The translations under genes and the position numbers were made by a program. A DNA stretch of 64,000 nt from a virus, in IMG/VR virus record IMGVR_UViG_3300044678_002654, positions 24,343 through 88,342 of that record. One strand, written 5' to 3'. Of this stretch, positions 24,862 to 32,675 are shown piece by piece (the first letter of the stretch is position 1; each line of letters opens with the position of its first letter). Below the pieces are notes generated by a model, which made no database searches, was not told the DNA's origin, and was given only the letters and a program-made list of their open reading frames with translations.

Positions 24862-25503
24862 ATGTCCGACCTTGCTCGTATCTTCGGTGTGAAGCTGGCC
24901 TTCACCCCACTCCCCACCGCGCTCTTTGGTGCGGGCCTCGGTGCCGGCATCGGCTATGTCTACGGCGAGCACTCTGACGACCCGGCCAACTCCCCAGAGC
25001 AACACATTGGGCGGGGACTCCGTTATGGCCTCGGAGGGGCTGCTCTAGGTGGCCTTGGGGGGCTCGGAGTCTCGAAAGCCGTGGAGCATCTTGCCCCTGC
25101 CCTTTTTGCCTCTGCCAAGGCAGGACCTTTCCCGAACGTTGACATGACCAGGGAGAGCAAATTCCTCAACAAGGAAGAGGTGCTCCACACCAACGCCGAC
25201 CCGGAGTTTGAGCGGTGGTTCAAGGACCCATGGGCTCCCGCCAAGGCGCTCGGGCAGAAGCTCTACCAAGGCGTCTACATGAATCCCGCCGTGCGATTCG
25301 GCTCAGGGCTCGCCGTTGGTTCAGGAGCTGCTCGAACCTTCGCCGACTACTTCGACGATATGAGGTTCAAGCAGTACGCCGCGCAGAAGGCGCAAGCGAT
25401 GAATCCTGACATCCCGAACGCCGGACGGCTGGAAGCGCACCTCGTCGACCGACACATGGGACCCTACCGCAGTTCGCTCGATGGTGCGCAGGGCGCTGAA
25501 TGA
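24862..25503 (+). CDS. Glycine-zipper membrane/virion protein
   Basis: A 213-residue protein. ATG at 24862 was chosen over upstream starts lying inside the GC hairpin. Residues ~20-75 hold two glycine-zipper hydrophobic stretches (FGAGLGAGIGYVYG, GLGGAALGGLGGLG). The rest is charged. Its stop overlaps the SNF2-like helicase start (ATGA), so the two are co-made. It may be an ejection or internal virion protein. Confidence 0.72.
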   Translation: MSDLARIFGVKLAFTPLPTALFGAGLGAGIGYVYGEHSDDPANSPEQHIGRGLRYGLGGAALGGLGGLGVSKAVEHLAPALFASAKAGPFPNVDMTRESKFLNKEEVLHTNADPEFERWFKDPWAPAKALGQKLYQGVYMNPAVRFGSGLAVGSGAARTFADYFDDMRFKQYAAQKAQAMNPDIPNAGRLEAHLVDRHMGPYRSSLDGAQGAE

Positions 25504-27047
25504 TTCACGGGGTGAAACTTGCCGAGCTCCTCACGGAGCTTCAGCCGCAGCAGCAGCGCCTCGTCGACAAGCTGCGCGCCTCGGGCGGCCTGCTCGCGCT
25601 CCACGGCGTCGGAGCTGGCAAGAGCCTCGGATCCATCGCCGCCAAGGAAAACCTCGGCGTCCCCGCTGAGTTCATCGTCCCTGCGCCCCTCCAGGAGAAC
25701 ATCAAGAAGGAGTTCGTCAAGCACACCGGGGAGATGCCCGACGATGCGCGCGTCCGCTCCTACGAGAAGGCTGTGCGGTCTGGTGACCTGAACCTCGACG
25801 GCCTCGTGGTCTTCGACGAAGCACAGAAGGGGCGTAACCCCGGCACCGGAGCGTCTGAGCTTCTGAGCAAGGCGCGAGCGGCCAAGTACCGTCTGCTCCT
25901 CACGGGGACCGGCGTTTACAACCAGCCCCAGGACATCGCGCCCCTCATCAACTCGGCGGCAGGAACAGAACGCCTCCCACAAAACGGCTCAAAGTTCAAG
26001 AGTCTCTTCGTCGGTGAGAAGGAGCTCAAGCCGGGATGGTTTGATCGGCTTCGCGGCCTCGAACCGGTGAAGGTGCCTGTACTGAAGAACAAGCAGAAGC
26101 TCATCGACGCCGCCACTGGCTACGTCGACGTGCATCAGTCTGGCACAGGCCCTGACTTCCCTGGGCGCGAGGACGTCGAGCACCACGTGCCGATGTCACC
26201 GAGGCAGCTTGAGCTCTACAAGTACCTCGAAGGCCAGATGCCATGGTACCTGCGCGCGAAGATCCACGCGGGCCTGCCGATGACCAAGCAGGAAGCGCAA
26301 GAGCTCAACGCGTTCCAAGGCGCACTGCGACAGGTCTCCAACACCCCGCGCCCCTTCATCGAGAAGATGGAGGATGATGAGGAGCTCGCGCTCGCGCCGA
26401 AGATCCAGCGGATGGTCGACAACCTTCAAGCCGCTCGAAAGGCCGACCCCAACTTCCGCGCCTACGTCTACTCGAACTACCTCGGCGGGGGCCTGCACCC
26501 GTACGCGAGGGCGCTCGCCAAGGCGGGCATTCCGCACAACCTGTTCACGGGCGAGACCAACCCCAAGGACCGCGCGCGGATCATTCAGGAGTACAACGAA
26601 GGCCAGTCACCGGTCCTCCTCGCATCTGGAGCCGGCAGCGAGGGCCTGGACCTCAAGGGGACAAAGCTCGTTCAGCTCATGGAGCCCCACTGGAACAACG
26701 CGCGGCTCGAACAGGCCATCGGGCGCGGCATCCGGTACAAGTCTCACGCGCACCTCCCCGACGCAGAGCGCAAGGTGCGGGTGGAGAAGTACTACTCCGT
26801 GTTCCCTGACACGCTCGCCACGAAGCTACGCCTCAAGGACAAGGACCGCGCCGTCGAGCAGTACATGCGCGAGATGAGCGACGTGAAGGGGCAGCTCGCG
26901 CGGCAGATCATGGCCGCGATGCAAGAGGCGAGCGACAAGGGCACGAGCCAGATGGCGGCGATCGCCAAGGCGCGCGCAGCGGCGGAAGAGCAGACGAGCA
27001 AGAACGCCGAGTGGCTCGGGGCGCTCGCCGACTACCCTACGGAATGA
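25500..27047 (+). CDS. SNF2-like SF2 helicase/ATPase
   Basis: A 515-residue protein. Walker A GVGAGKS (~36-42), DEAQ (~106-109), motif III LLTGTG (~134-138), motif V GSEGLDLKGT and motif VI QAIGRGIRY are visible. This is an SNF2-type ATPase without extra domains. The palindrome 25504-25516 falls on codons 2-6 (I-H-G-V-K). Sandwiched by glycine-zipper genes, so it may be a virion-delivered or entry-stage remodeller. Confidence 0.88.
   Translation: MIHGVKLAELLTELQPQQQRLVDKLRASGGLLALHGVGAGKSLGSIAAKENLGVPAEFIVPAPLQENIKKEFVKHTGEMPDDARVRSYEKAVRSGDLNLDGLVVFDEAQKGRNPGTGASELLSKARAAKYRLLLTGTGVYNQPQDIAPLINSAAGTERLPQNGSKFKSLFVGEKELKPGWFDRLRGLEPVKVPVLKNKQKLIDAATGYVDVHQSGTGPDFPGREDVEHHVPMSPRQLELYKYLEGQMPWYLRAKIHAGLPMTKQEAQELNAFQGALRQVSNTPRPFIEKMEDDEELALAPKIQRMVDNLQAARKADPNFRAYVYSNYLGGGLHPYARALAKAGIPHNLFTGETNPKDRARIIQEYNEGQSPVLLASGAGSEGLDLKGTKLVQLMEPHWNNARLEQAIGRGIRYKSHAHLPDAERKVRVEKYYSVFPDTLATKLRLKDKDRAVEQYMREMSDVKGQLARQIMAAMQEASDKGTSQMAAIAKARAAAEEQTSKNAEWLGALADYPTE
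25504..25516. promoter_or_regulatory. TTCAC-N3-GTGAA palindrome (GGG centre)
   Basis: On codons 2-6 of the SNF2-like helicase. Exact. Confidence 0.88.
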
Positions 27048-27048
27048 C

Positions 27049-27213
27049 GTGAGACAAGGTCATCGGCCTTCGAGGAGTGAGACCCACCGACGTACGCGCA
27101 AGCCGATCGTCGACAAAGAGTCGACGCCCCGTAGGCCGGCCCCTGCGTCACCACGGCTCCCGCTCCTCTTCCTCGAAGTGACCCCGCTGCCTGACGACTT
27201 CTTCACGGAGTGA
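27049..27213 (+). CDS. Possible 54-residue basic protein
   Basis: A GTG-started frame 1 nt after the helicase stop. Arg/Pro/Ser-rich for ~40 residues, then hydrophobic and ending D-D-F-F-T-E-stop in the palindrome site 27202-27214, like several real genes here. It fills an otherwise empty 168-nt gap. No SD is evident. Confidence 0.4.
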   Translation: MRQGHRPSRSETHRRTRKPIVDKESTPRRPAPASPRLPLLFLEVTPLPDDFFTE

Positions 27214-27214
27214 A
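27202..27214. promoter_or_regulatory. TTCAC-N3-GTGAA palindrome (GGA centre)
   Basis: SD of the 27216 gene and end of the small ORF before it. Exact. Confidence 0.9.
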
Positions 27215-27215
27215 A

Positions 27216-27860
27216 ATGCAAAACCTCAACGTCGCGTTTCTTCTCACAAAAACCTCGGCTACTACGACCAAGCAGGCCGCCCCTCTCGACCTCAAGCGCC
27301 TCCCCCAAGGTACACAGTACCCGACGCCGTACGAGCTCAAGTGGAAGTCTCCCGGTGGGCACGGACTTCAGCACGCCGTGAAGCCGGAGATCGTCGATCA
27401 CGGGCAGCAGACAGGCGGTGACGCATACTACCAGCAGCTCGTCGAGGCGATGAACAACGCGAGCCAGCAGGCGGACGCACGGGCGCCGAACGACATCGCG
27501 ATCGACCAGAAGCTGCAACGCATCGGGGGCGGGGCCACCGGAGCGATGCTCGGAGGCATGGGCGGGCTGTTGCTCGGCGGCCTCGGCTACGACTCTCCTG
27601 GCATCGGAGCGGCCCTCGGTGGTACGGCGGGCGGATTGCTCGGCTACTACCTCACGAAGGGCACGCCGAAGAGCCACATGGACTACAACGTCGCCGAAGA
27701 CCTCGGCGGCACGATCCCGAACCTCTACGCGCGTACGCCGAAGGATGACGAGCTCGACGACATCCGGCAGATGCGGCAGGAGTTGGAAGAGCTGAACGCC
27801 CGAGACTGGAACCGGGACTTCAACGACCGCGACATGTTCGGGCGTCGGTACGACCCCTGA
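27216..27860 (+). CDS. Glycine-zipper protein
   Basis: A 214-residue protein. ATG at 27216 uses GGAG of the palindrome as SD (5 nt). Residues ~110-148 are a glycine-zipper hairpin (GAMLGGMGGLLLGGLG, GGTAGGLLGYYL). Polar flanks end in an acidic helix. Second of three such proteins in this module. Confidence 0.75.
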   Translation: MQNLNVAFLLTKTSATTTKQAAPLDLKRLPQGTQYPTPYELKWKSPGGHGLQHAVKPEIVDHGQQTGGDAYYQQLVEAMNNASQQADARAPNDIAIDQKLQRIGGGATGAMLGGMGGLLLGGLGYDSPGIGAALGGTAGGLLGYYLTKGTPKSHMDYNVAEDLGGTIPNLYARTPKDDELDDIRQMRQELEELNARDWNRDFNDRDMFGRRYDP

Positions 27861-27874
27861 CACGCCTTTCTGCC

Positions 27875-27880
27875 TAGACT
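27875..27880 (+). promoter_or_regulatory. TAGACT box, leaderless-type
   Basis: 6 nt before the ATG at 27887. Confidence 0.4.
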
Positions 27881-27886
27881 CTGTTC

Positions 27887-28936
27887 ATGCCGCTCCCTTC
27901 TCTTGGTGGCCTCACCAACGCCTACCGCGCGCTCCCGGGCAGCGCCCGTCGCACGCTCGTCCACACAGGCATCGGAACCGCTGCGGGCGCCGCCCTCGGC
28001 GGCCTCACCGCGCAGGAGGGCCAGCGTGGGCGCGGCGCGCTCACGGGTGGGCTCATCGGCGGCACGGCGGCGGGCGGCGCGTCCTACCTCGCCAACCGTT
28101 CGGCGGGAAAAGCCATCACGGGCCTGCGGGGGCAGAACGCTGGCCTGTCGGACAACGTCTCAAAGCTCGAAAGCAGCGTCGCGAGCCTCGGGCAAGAGAA
28201 CGCGCACATCTCAAGCCAGTACGAGAAGGTCCTGGGCAAGTACGACGCGGCAGCGAGCGCCCGTGACGCGCTTCAGAAGAACTACGAGAACGCGCAGAAC
28301 GAGATCAACGCTGCTCGCGCCGTGATCAACGGGGGCATGGTCAACCCCGCTGCCCGCTCGCACGGGCAGCAGTTTGGTACCCCTGGGTCCGGGGCTGTGG
28401 CTTCACGTCCTGCGCCCACCGGCGACGGCAGTATGCGCTTCACCCAGCCGGCTCGCGACACGATCCCTGACGCGGTGCGCCCGAGCGGCATGTACCCGGC
28501 GACGCAGGTCAACCCCATGGCCCCAGTGCACCAGAACACGGCGACGATCCAGACGCCCGTGACACCTGTGACAAGGCAGCAGTCGGGTGTGTTCCCCGTT
28601 CAGCAGCAGAAGGTCGGCGAGGCTTTCCCTTTCCCACTGGACCCCTCTCAGGGGGCCATGCTCGGCGGTCTCGGTGGTCTGGTCACGGGCGGTGGGCTCG
28701 CGGCCCTTGACCCCGAGACCCGCAACGCGCGCGCCATCCTGCGCAACTCGGCAATCGGCGGCACGGTCGGCGCCCTCGGCGGCTACGGGCTGACGCTCGG
28801 CGGTCTCAACGGCGGTTACAGCGCGGGGCATCACGAGGGGCGCATGAAGGGTTACAACGACGGCGCCGAGGATCTCGGCGTTGCCAGTCGCGAGGCGGTA
28901 GACGCGCTACTTCGAAACCTCAGACGCTTCGACTGA
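27887..28936 (+). CDS. Large glycine-zipper/coiled-coil protein
   Basis: A 349-residue protein. A zipper at ~28-65 is followed by a helix with heptad-like repeats (~85-145), a Pro/Gln-rich linker (~150-245), and a second zipper at ~250-310. The order suggests an elongated protein crossing or lining a membrane, as virion ejection proteins do. TAGACT 6 nt before ATG points to a leaderless start. It overlaps the convergent MazG-like gene by 30 nt. Confidence 0.75.
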   Translation: MPLPSLGGLTNAYRALPGSARRTLVHTGIGTAAGAALGGLTAQEGQRGRGALTGGLIGGTAAGGASYLANRSAGKAITGLRGQNAGLSDNVSKLESSVASLGQENAHISSQYEKVLGKYDAAASARDALQKNYENAQNEINAARAVINGGMVNPAARSHGQQFGTPGSGAVASRPAPTGDGSMRFTQPARDTIPDAVRPSGMYPATQVNPMAPVHQNTATIQTPVTPVTRQQSGVFPVQQQKVGEAFPFPLDPSQGAMLGGLGGLVTGGGLAALDPETRNARAILRNSAIGGTVGALGGYGLTLGGLNGGYSAGHHEGRMKGYNDGAEDLGVASREAVDALLRNLRRFD

Positions 28937-29284
28937 ACCCCGCTTGGCTCGCATCTCCCGTGCGATCTTCGCCGCGTGGGCGAGGCGCTCCGGCAGGTCT
29001 CGGGTGTCTGGTGAGTCCATCCCGAGAAGGCACATCACGCAGAAGAACGCGTGACAGAGGTGCGGCAGCGTCGACTCAGGGTCGTACTTCTCTCCGCCGC
29101 GCCACGCCTCGACATGCCGCAGCAGGGCGCTGTAGTACCGAGCGCCCCAGTCGTCGACCTCGCGCCAGTTCTCTTCCTTGTACTTGATCGCACCGTAGGT
29201 GAGCACGGCCGCTAGCCACGCGTTCGCCGCGCGGTCGATCAGGTGATAGCGCAGCTTTTCCGAGTCAAACTTCATTCCTGCCAT
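28907..29284 (-). CDS. dATP/dGTP pyrophosphohydrolase-like (DUF5664, MazG/MazZ-related)
   Basis: A 125-residue protein. KFDSEKLRYHLI, YGAIKYKEENWRE, ALLRHVEAW and LPHLCHAFFCVMCL match the DUF5664 family, which includes phage dATP/dGTP diphosphohydrolases such as MazZ. It would trim dNTP pools. The Glu/His/Asp residues of the MazG core are present. GAGGAGC SD before ATG. A Z-genome role would need PurZ, not seen here. Confidence 0.8.
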   Translation of the reverse strand: MAGMKFDSEKLRYHLIDRAANAWLAAVLTYGAIKYKEENWREVDDWGARYYSALLRHVEAWRGGEKYDPESTLPHLCHAFFCVMCLLGMDSPDTRDLPERLAHAAKIAREMRAKRGSVEASEVSK

Positions 29285-29310
29285 GAATGCTCCTCGCTAT
29301 CTGGTATAAG
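29282..29310 (+). promoter_or_regulatory. GGTATAAG promoter-like element without a downstream sense gene
   Basis: CATGAA, 17 nt, TATAAG (29305-29310), but both flanking genes are on the minus strand. See the hairpin at 29338. Confidence 0.4.
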
Positions 29311-29337
29311 GGAATAGAGACGAGTGTGGTACTCAAG

Positions 29338-29358
29338 GACGCGGTTCAACTCCGCGTC
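29338..29358 (+). ncRNA. Candidate small RNA hairpin
   Basis: GACGCGG/CCGCGTC stem with a TTCAACT loop and a short T-run, about 28 nt after a GGTATAAG element. No sense gene follows. The 7-nt loop looks like a tRNA T-loop, but no tRNA can be folded. Confidence 0.3.
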
Positions 29359-29366
29359 GTCTTTGC

Positions 29367-29687
29367 CTACCAAGCATCTGCTGGCAAAAGGTACCCCCGA
29401 TCGATCACGCCTTGAAGCTCTTCCACGTCGCACGAGCCGCCCATCTTGTTGAGCGTACCGTAGGCGTGGAGGAGGTCTTCGGCGTCGGCGAGGCTCATTT
29501 GTTTTCCACGGAAGCGGACGTGCGCCTCCAGGCGGAAGCGCTCGATACGCCGTCGCGCAGCGCTGACGTTGGCGTCGTAGTTGAGGTAGACGTTTTGAAA
29601 GCTCGGAGTCCCGAGCGCGTCCACCGTTGCCTTGTCACGCGCGGCGCTGAGCCGTTCCAACTCGTTGATGAGGTCCTTACCGTTCAC
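29367..29687 (-). CDS. Hypothetical helical protein
   Basis: A 106-residue, mostly helical, Arg/Leu-rich protein. The GTG at 29687 was chosen because GGGG inside the palindrome (29692-29704) then acts as SD; a GTG inside the palindrome (29696) is the alternative. It is upstream of the pyrophosphohydrolase, with a promoter-like segment on the other strand between them. Confidence 0.65.
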   Translation of the reverse strand: MNGKDLINELERLSAARDKATVDALGTPSFQNVYLNYDANVSAARRRIERFRLEAHVRFRGKQMSLADAEDLLHAYGTLNKMGGSCDVEELQGVIDRGYLLPADAW

Positions 29688-29691
29688 TTGT

Positions 29692-29704
29692 TTCACCCCG
29701 TGAA
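29692..29704. promoter_or_regulatory. TTCAC-N3-GTGAA palindrome (CCC centre)
   Basis: Between divergent genes at 29687 and 29723. Exact. On minus it provides GGGG as SD. Confidence 0.9.
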
Positions 29705-29710
29705 AGTTTG

Positions 29711-29716
29711 TAGCTT
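29711..29716 (+). promoter_or_regulatory. TAGCTT box, leaderless-type
   Basis: 6 nt before the ATG at 29723; TTGTTT 17 nt further up; the palindrome lies in the spacer. Confidence 0.45.
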
Positions 29717-29722
29717 ACCTGT

Positions 29723-30061
29723 ATGAGTGACGAGACCACCACCAAGCAGCGGGAGCGCCGCGACACCGCGACGCGCACCAAGGACACCTTCGGCGACATC
29801 CAGGAGGGGTTCGGCGACATCCAGCAAGCCCTCTCCCGTCGCGACATCTCGTGGATCACGCCGGCCGTGGCCGAGTCCTTTCGGGCACACCTCCGTCGCT
29901 TCACCAACGCGATCACGATGATCGACAACACCCTCGACGAGATCGCGCCTGCTGGGCTTCGCGGGCTCTCGATTCGTGTGGGCGGCGAGATCCCTTCCGC
30001 CCCGAGCGGCATGCTCGCTGAGGCCCTGGCCGCCGAGGAGATCAGCCCCGACAAGGACTGA
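29723..30061 (+). CDS. Hypothetical helical protein
   Basis: A 112-residue helical protein with a highly charged N-terminus and repeated FGDIQ. TAGCTT lies 6 nt before the ATG with TTGTTT 17 nt further up; no SD. The palindrome overlaps the spacer. A hairpin follows the gene. Confidence 0.75.
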   Translation: MSDETTTKQRERRDTATRTKDTFGDIQEGFGDIQQALSRRDISWITPAVAESFRAHLRRFTNAITMIDNTLDEIAPAGLRGLSIRVGGEIPSAPSGMLAEALAAEEISPDKD

Positions 30062-30093
30062 GCGCCTCCCCGCAGCAGAGCCTCTTCGTACCC

Positions 30094-30120
30094 GCCCGCT
30101 GGTGATGTTCTCCAGCGGGC
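30094..30120 (+). terminator. Possible hairpin terminator
   Basis: 9-bp GCCCGCTGG/CCAGCGGGC stem after the 29723 gene; poor T-run. Confidence 0.4.
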
Positions 30121-30141
30121 GTTCTGCATTCAGGAGAAGAC

Positions 30142-30657
30142 ATGGAAGAAAACAAGCCTTCAAGCAAGACGACCGACGACGCCATGGACATGCTCGGCAA
30201 CTTCAAGGGCTACTACGCAGCCCTGGCGCGGTTCATCGCCGTGCAGATCGCGCTCATGCGCGGCCCTTGGTACGACTACGTCAAGGGCAACGAGAAGCTC
30301 AACCTCGCGCCCGGCGAGGTCCACAGCTACGCCGTGCGCCTCGCGCTGGAGGCGAGCGGCCGGATGGAGGGCTACGAGGGCAAGTACCACTTCCTCGGGC
30401 TCACCTTCCGTGACAGGGTGTTCGAGAGCGCCGGCAAGAGCTTCTCCTACTCCCACGCGGGAGAGGAGCGTTCGGTGCACCAGCGCACCGTGACGGTCTG
30501 GAAGATCAAGCCGGGCTCCGGGGCTGGGGCGACCCTGGAGCCCATGATGCCGGCCGACATCGCGACCAAGATCGAGCGCGCCAAGAACCGGGAGGCGGAG
30601 GTCCGTGCGATGCGGGAGAAGGCGCTCGCCGAAAAGGGGTGCGATGAACGTCCCTGA
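30142..30657 (+). CDS. Hypothetical protein upstream of ThyX
   Basis: A 171-residue protein with a CAGGAGAA SD. Helical first third, strands in the middle (HFLGLTFRDRVF), charged helical end. It overlaps thyX by 14 nt. No family recognised. Confidence 0.75.
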   Translation: MEENKPSSKTTDDAMDMLGNFKGYYAALARFIAVQIALMRGPWYDYVKGNEKLNLAPGEVHSYAVRLALEASGRMEGYEGKYHFLGLTFRDRVFESAGKSFSYSHAGEERSVHQRTVTVWKIKPGSGAGATLEPMMPADIATKIERAKNREAEVRAMREKALAEKGCDERP

Positions 30658-31501
30658 GGTCTTCAAGACGGCTAGGGGGACGCGATACCTCAAGGACCCT
30701 GGCGTCGTCCACATGACGGAGACGCGGTTCACAGACCGCGCGTTCTTCCGCGAGTTCCTCGAAGGATTCGGCCAGGGCTTCGAGCTCTACGCCGATGATC
30801 TCGATGACGCCATCGAGAGCGGGGCCGCATCCGACGGCGAGCTCGCGATGCAGGTCGCGGGGCAGATCTGCTACCTCTCGTTCGGCGAGAAGCGCACCCC
30901 CTTCGAGGAGAACGCCGACTACGTCGTCAAGATCATGGACGCCGCACACGGCTCCGTGATGCACCACTCGGGCTTCGGCTTCATCATCTACGGCGCCGAC
31001 CGCGCCTTCACCCACGAGCTCGTGCGTCACGGCGCCGGCATCGGCGTCTCGCAGGTCTCACAGCGGTACGTCGGGCCGGAGACGCTTCGATTCGTCATGC
31101 CCTTCGAGGACCAGCAAGATCCTGAGCTCTGCGAGAAGTTCGAGGCGCACATCGACGCGGCGCGCGTGGCGTATTCCGACCGGATCGAAGATCTCAGACG
31201 AGTCATGCCACGCACCGCGACCGAAACGAACACGGAGTGGCGCAAGCGCATCCAGTCATCGGCGCGCAGCGTCCTGCCAAACGACGCCGAGGCGCCCCTC
31301 TTCTGGAGCGCGAACTTCCGCGCGCTCACGCACGTCTTCAGCATGCGCTGTTCGAAGCACGCCGACGTACGAATCCGCCGGCCGATGCTCGAAGTCCTGT
31401 CCGTTGCGCAGAACGTCGCCCCGAACGTCTTCGGCCACTTCCAGCGCTTCCGTCTGCCCGATGGCACCTGGGAAGCGGTGAGCAAGTACCTCAAGCCCTG
31501 A
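30644..31501 (+). CDS. thyX: FAD-dependent thymidylate synthase ThyX
   Basis: A 285-residue protein that methylates dUMP using FAD and methylenetetrahydrofolate. The ThyX motif is RHGAGIGVSQVSQRY (~128-142). The third motif residue is Gly instead of the usual Arg, and the spacing to the Ser is one longer, as in some ThyX. HHSGFGFIIYG precedes it. The ATG at 30644 overlaps the upstream gene by 14 nt. It makes the phage independent of host ThyA during replication. Confidence 0.9.
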   Translation: MNVPEVFKTARGTRYLKDPGVVHMTETRFTDRAFFREFLEGFGQGFELYADDLDDAIESGAASDGELAMQVAGQICYLSFGEKRTPFEENADYVVKIMDAAHGSVMHHSGFGFIIYGADRAFTHELVRHGAGIGVSQVSQRYVGPETLRFVMPFEDQQDPELCEKFEAHIDAARVAYSDRIEDLRRVMPRTATETNTEWRKRIQSSARSVLPNDAEAPLFWSANFRALTHVFSMRCSKHADVRIRRPMLEVLSVAQNVAPNVFGHFQRFRLPDGTWEAVSKYLKP

Positions 31502-31509
31502 CCGGGCGT

Positions 31510-31522
31510 TTCACTCGGTGAA
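31510..31522. promoter_or_regulatory. TTCAC-N3-GTGAA palindrome (TCG centre)
   Basis: Its right arm contains the GTG start of the 31518 gene. Exact. Confidence 0.88.
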
Positions 31523-31850
31523 CTACGCACCACCGGACGAGGTGCGCGCCAACGCGGCGCGCGGCCTCGTTCTCGTAAGCGAAGGCCGTGGCGGCAAAGG
31601 GCTCAAGCCAGCGACGGTGCGACAGGCGCGGCGCATCGCGGACGGCAGGGGCCTTGACTACGACGAAGCAAAGGTGAACCTCGCGTGGTTCGCCAGATTC
31701 GGCGCCTACACCGCCGCAGTAGCTGCGCGCCGACGTGACCCCCAATGCCCAGCCGCCGTCTCGTGGCTCCTGCACGGCGGCGACGAAGGATGGGAATGGG
31801 TCCGCGAGATCGTCGAGATCGACTTTCCACTCCCGCAACGAGGTCCTTGA
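31518..31850 (+). CDS. Conserved phage small domain protein
   Basis: A 110-residue protein. PPDEVRANAARGLVL, a Gly-rich turn, ARRIADGRGLD and a C-terminal SWLLHGGDEGWEWV resemble a domain I recall in many phage proteins, often near portal or ParB-like genes; unknown function. The start GTG is the right arm of the palindrome 31510-31522. Confidence 0.75.
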   Translation: MNYAPPDEVRANAARGLVLVSEGRGGKGLKPATVRQARRIADGRGLDYDEAKVNLAWFARFGAYTAAVAARRRDPQCPAAVSWLLHGGDEGWEWVREIVEIDFPLPQRGP

Positions 31851-32167
31851 TGGATGAACACTGGTCTGGGCTCACACCTCCCGACGCTGCGACTTGTGCG
31901 TGGGGTGCACGCGCGATCTACCAAGGGCGGGGCGCTCCCCTGCTCGACTTCCTGCCCGACCACCAGAGTTACCGAGGCGCGAAGATCACGAAGAAAGTCT
32001 TCAAGGCACTGGTCTCCGAACTTCGTCGCGCGGTCGCTCTGGTGCACCCCGACCCGACCACCGACCACACCTACGAAGTCGAGCACCCGAAGCACCCGGG
32101 GTGGAGAATCCGCTTCAACCCACGTGCCAGCCACGGGTACATGTACTGTCTGATCTGGAGAATCTGA
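31850..32167 (+). CDS. Hypothetical protein
   Basis: A 105-residue protein, ATG sharing a base with the upstream stop. Helix in the middle, His/Tyr-rich strands at the end. No motif recognised. Confidence 0.72.
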   Translation: MDEHWSGLTPPDAATCAWGARAIYQGRGAPLLDFLPDHQSYRGAKITKKVFKALVSELRRAVALVHPDPTTDHTYEVEHPKHPGWRIRFNPRASHGYMYCLIWRI

Positions 32168-32487
32168 TGCCCAAAGCGGACAACTTCATGGTGCAAGCCG
32201 AAAATGCCGAGCGTATGCACCGACAGATGCTTCGCGCGTTCTCGCTGCCGGTCTTCAAGGAGAACGCCGTTCTCCTGCTCCACTTCCCCGAGCAGGAGCT
32301 GAAGGACTGCGTGAGCGTCAAGATCTGTCGCGTCATGCGCGTGGAGACCGGCCACGCCCTCTTGGACCTGGGTGACGACAAGCGGGTCTGGATGAGCAAG
32401 GAGGACGCCGCTTGCCGCAACTGGGCGGCGTACGACTTCTCGGAGGATCGAGGCTTCAGCTCCCAATCGGTCCCGAAGTCCCAATGA
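32167..32487 (+). CDS. Hypothetical protein
   Basis: A 106-residue protein. A helix (~1-35) is followed by a beta domain with KICRVMRVETGHALLDLG. Overlaps neighbours by 1 and 4 nt. No motif recognised. Confidence 0.72.
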   Translation: MPKADNFMVQAENAERMHRQMLRAFSLPVFKENAVLLLHFPEQELKDCVSVKICRVMRVETGHALLDLGDDKRVWMSKEDAACRNWAAYDFSEDRGFSSQSVPKSQ

Positions 32488-32669
32488 TGTACACGAAGTC
32501 GGAGCTGCGCGAACTGCCCACGCTCGCGCAAGGGCAGTGCTGCGACCTCAAGGCGGAAGAGAATGGCCGTCGGTACTGGATCTGCCGCATGGGCGGAGGC
32601 GTCACCGTTGAGAAGCTCATCAAGGGGCGTTGGACGATTGTTGCTGGCGCCTGTACTCAAGGAGAGTGA
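32484..32669 (+). CDS. Small Cys-containing hypothetical protein
   Basis: A 61-residue protein with four cysteines (two adjacent), probably zinc-bound. The ATG overlaps the upstream stop. Confidence 0.7.
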   Translation: MMYTKSELRELPTLAQGQCCDLKAEENGRRYWICRMGGGVTVEKLIKGRWTIVAGACTQGE

Positions 32670-32675
32670 AAACAG

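Noticed and set aside
27060-27863. Minus-strand frame of 267 residues opposite the zipper gene
   Set aside because: Overlaps a well-supported plus gene; no SD, low-complexity composition.
29338-29358. tRNA-like T-loop (TTCAACT in a 5-bp or longer stem)
   Set aside because: No anticodon arm or acceptor stem fits at tRNA spacing; kept only as a hairpin.
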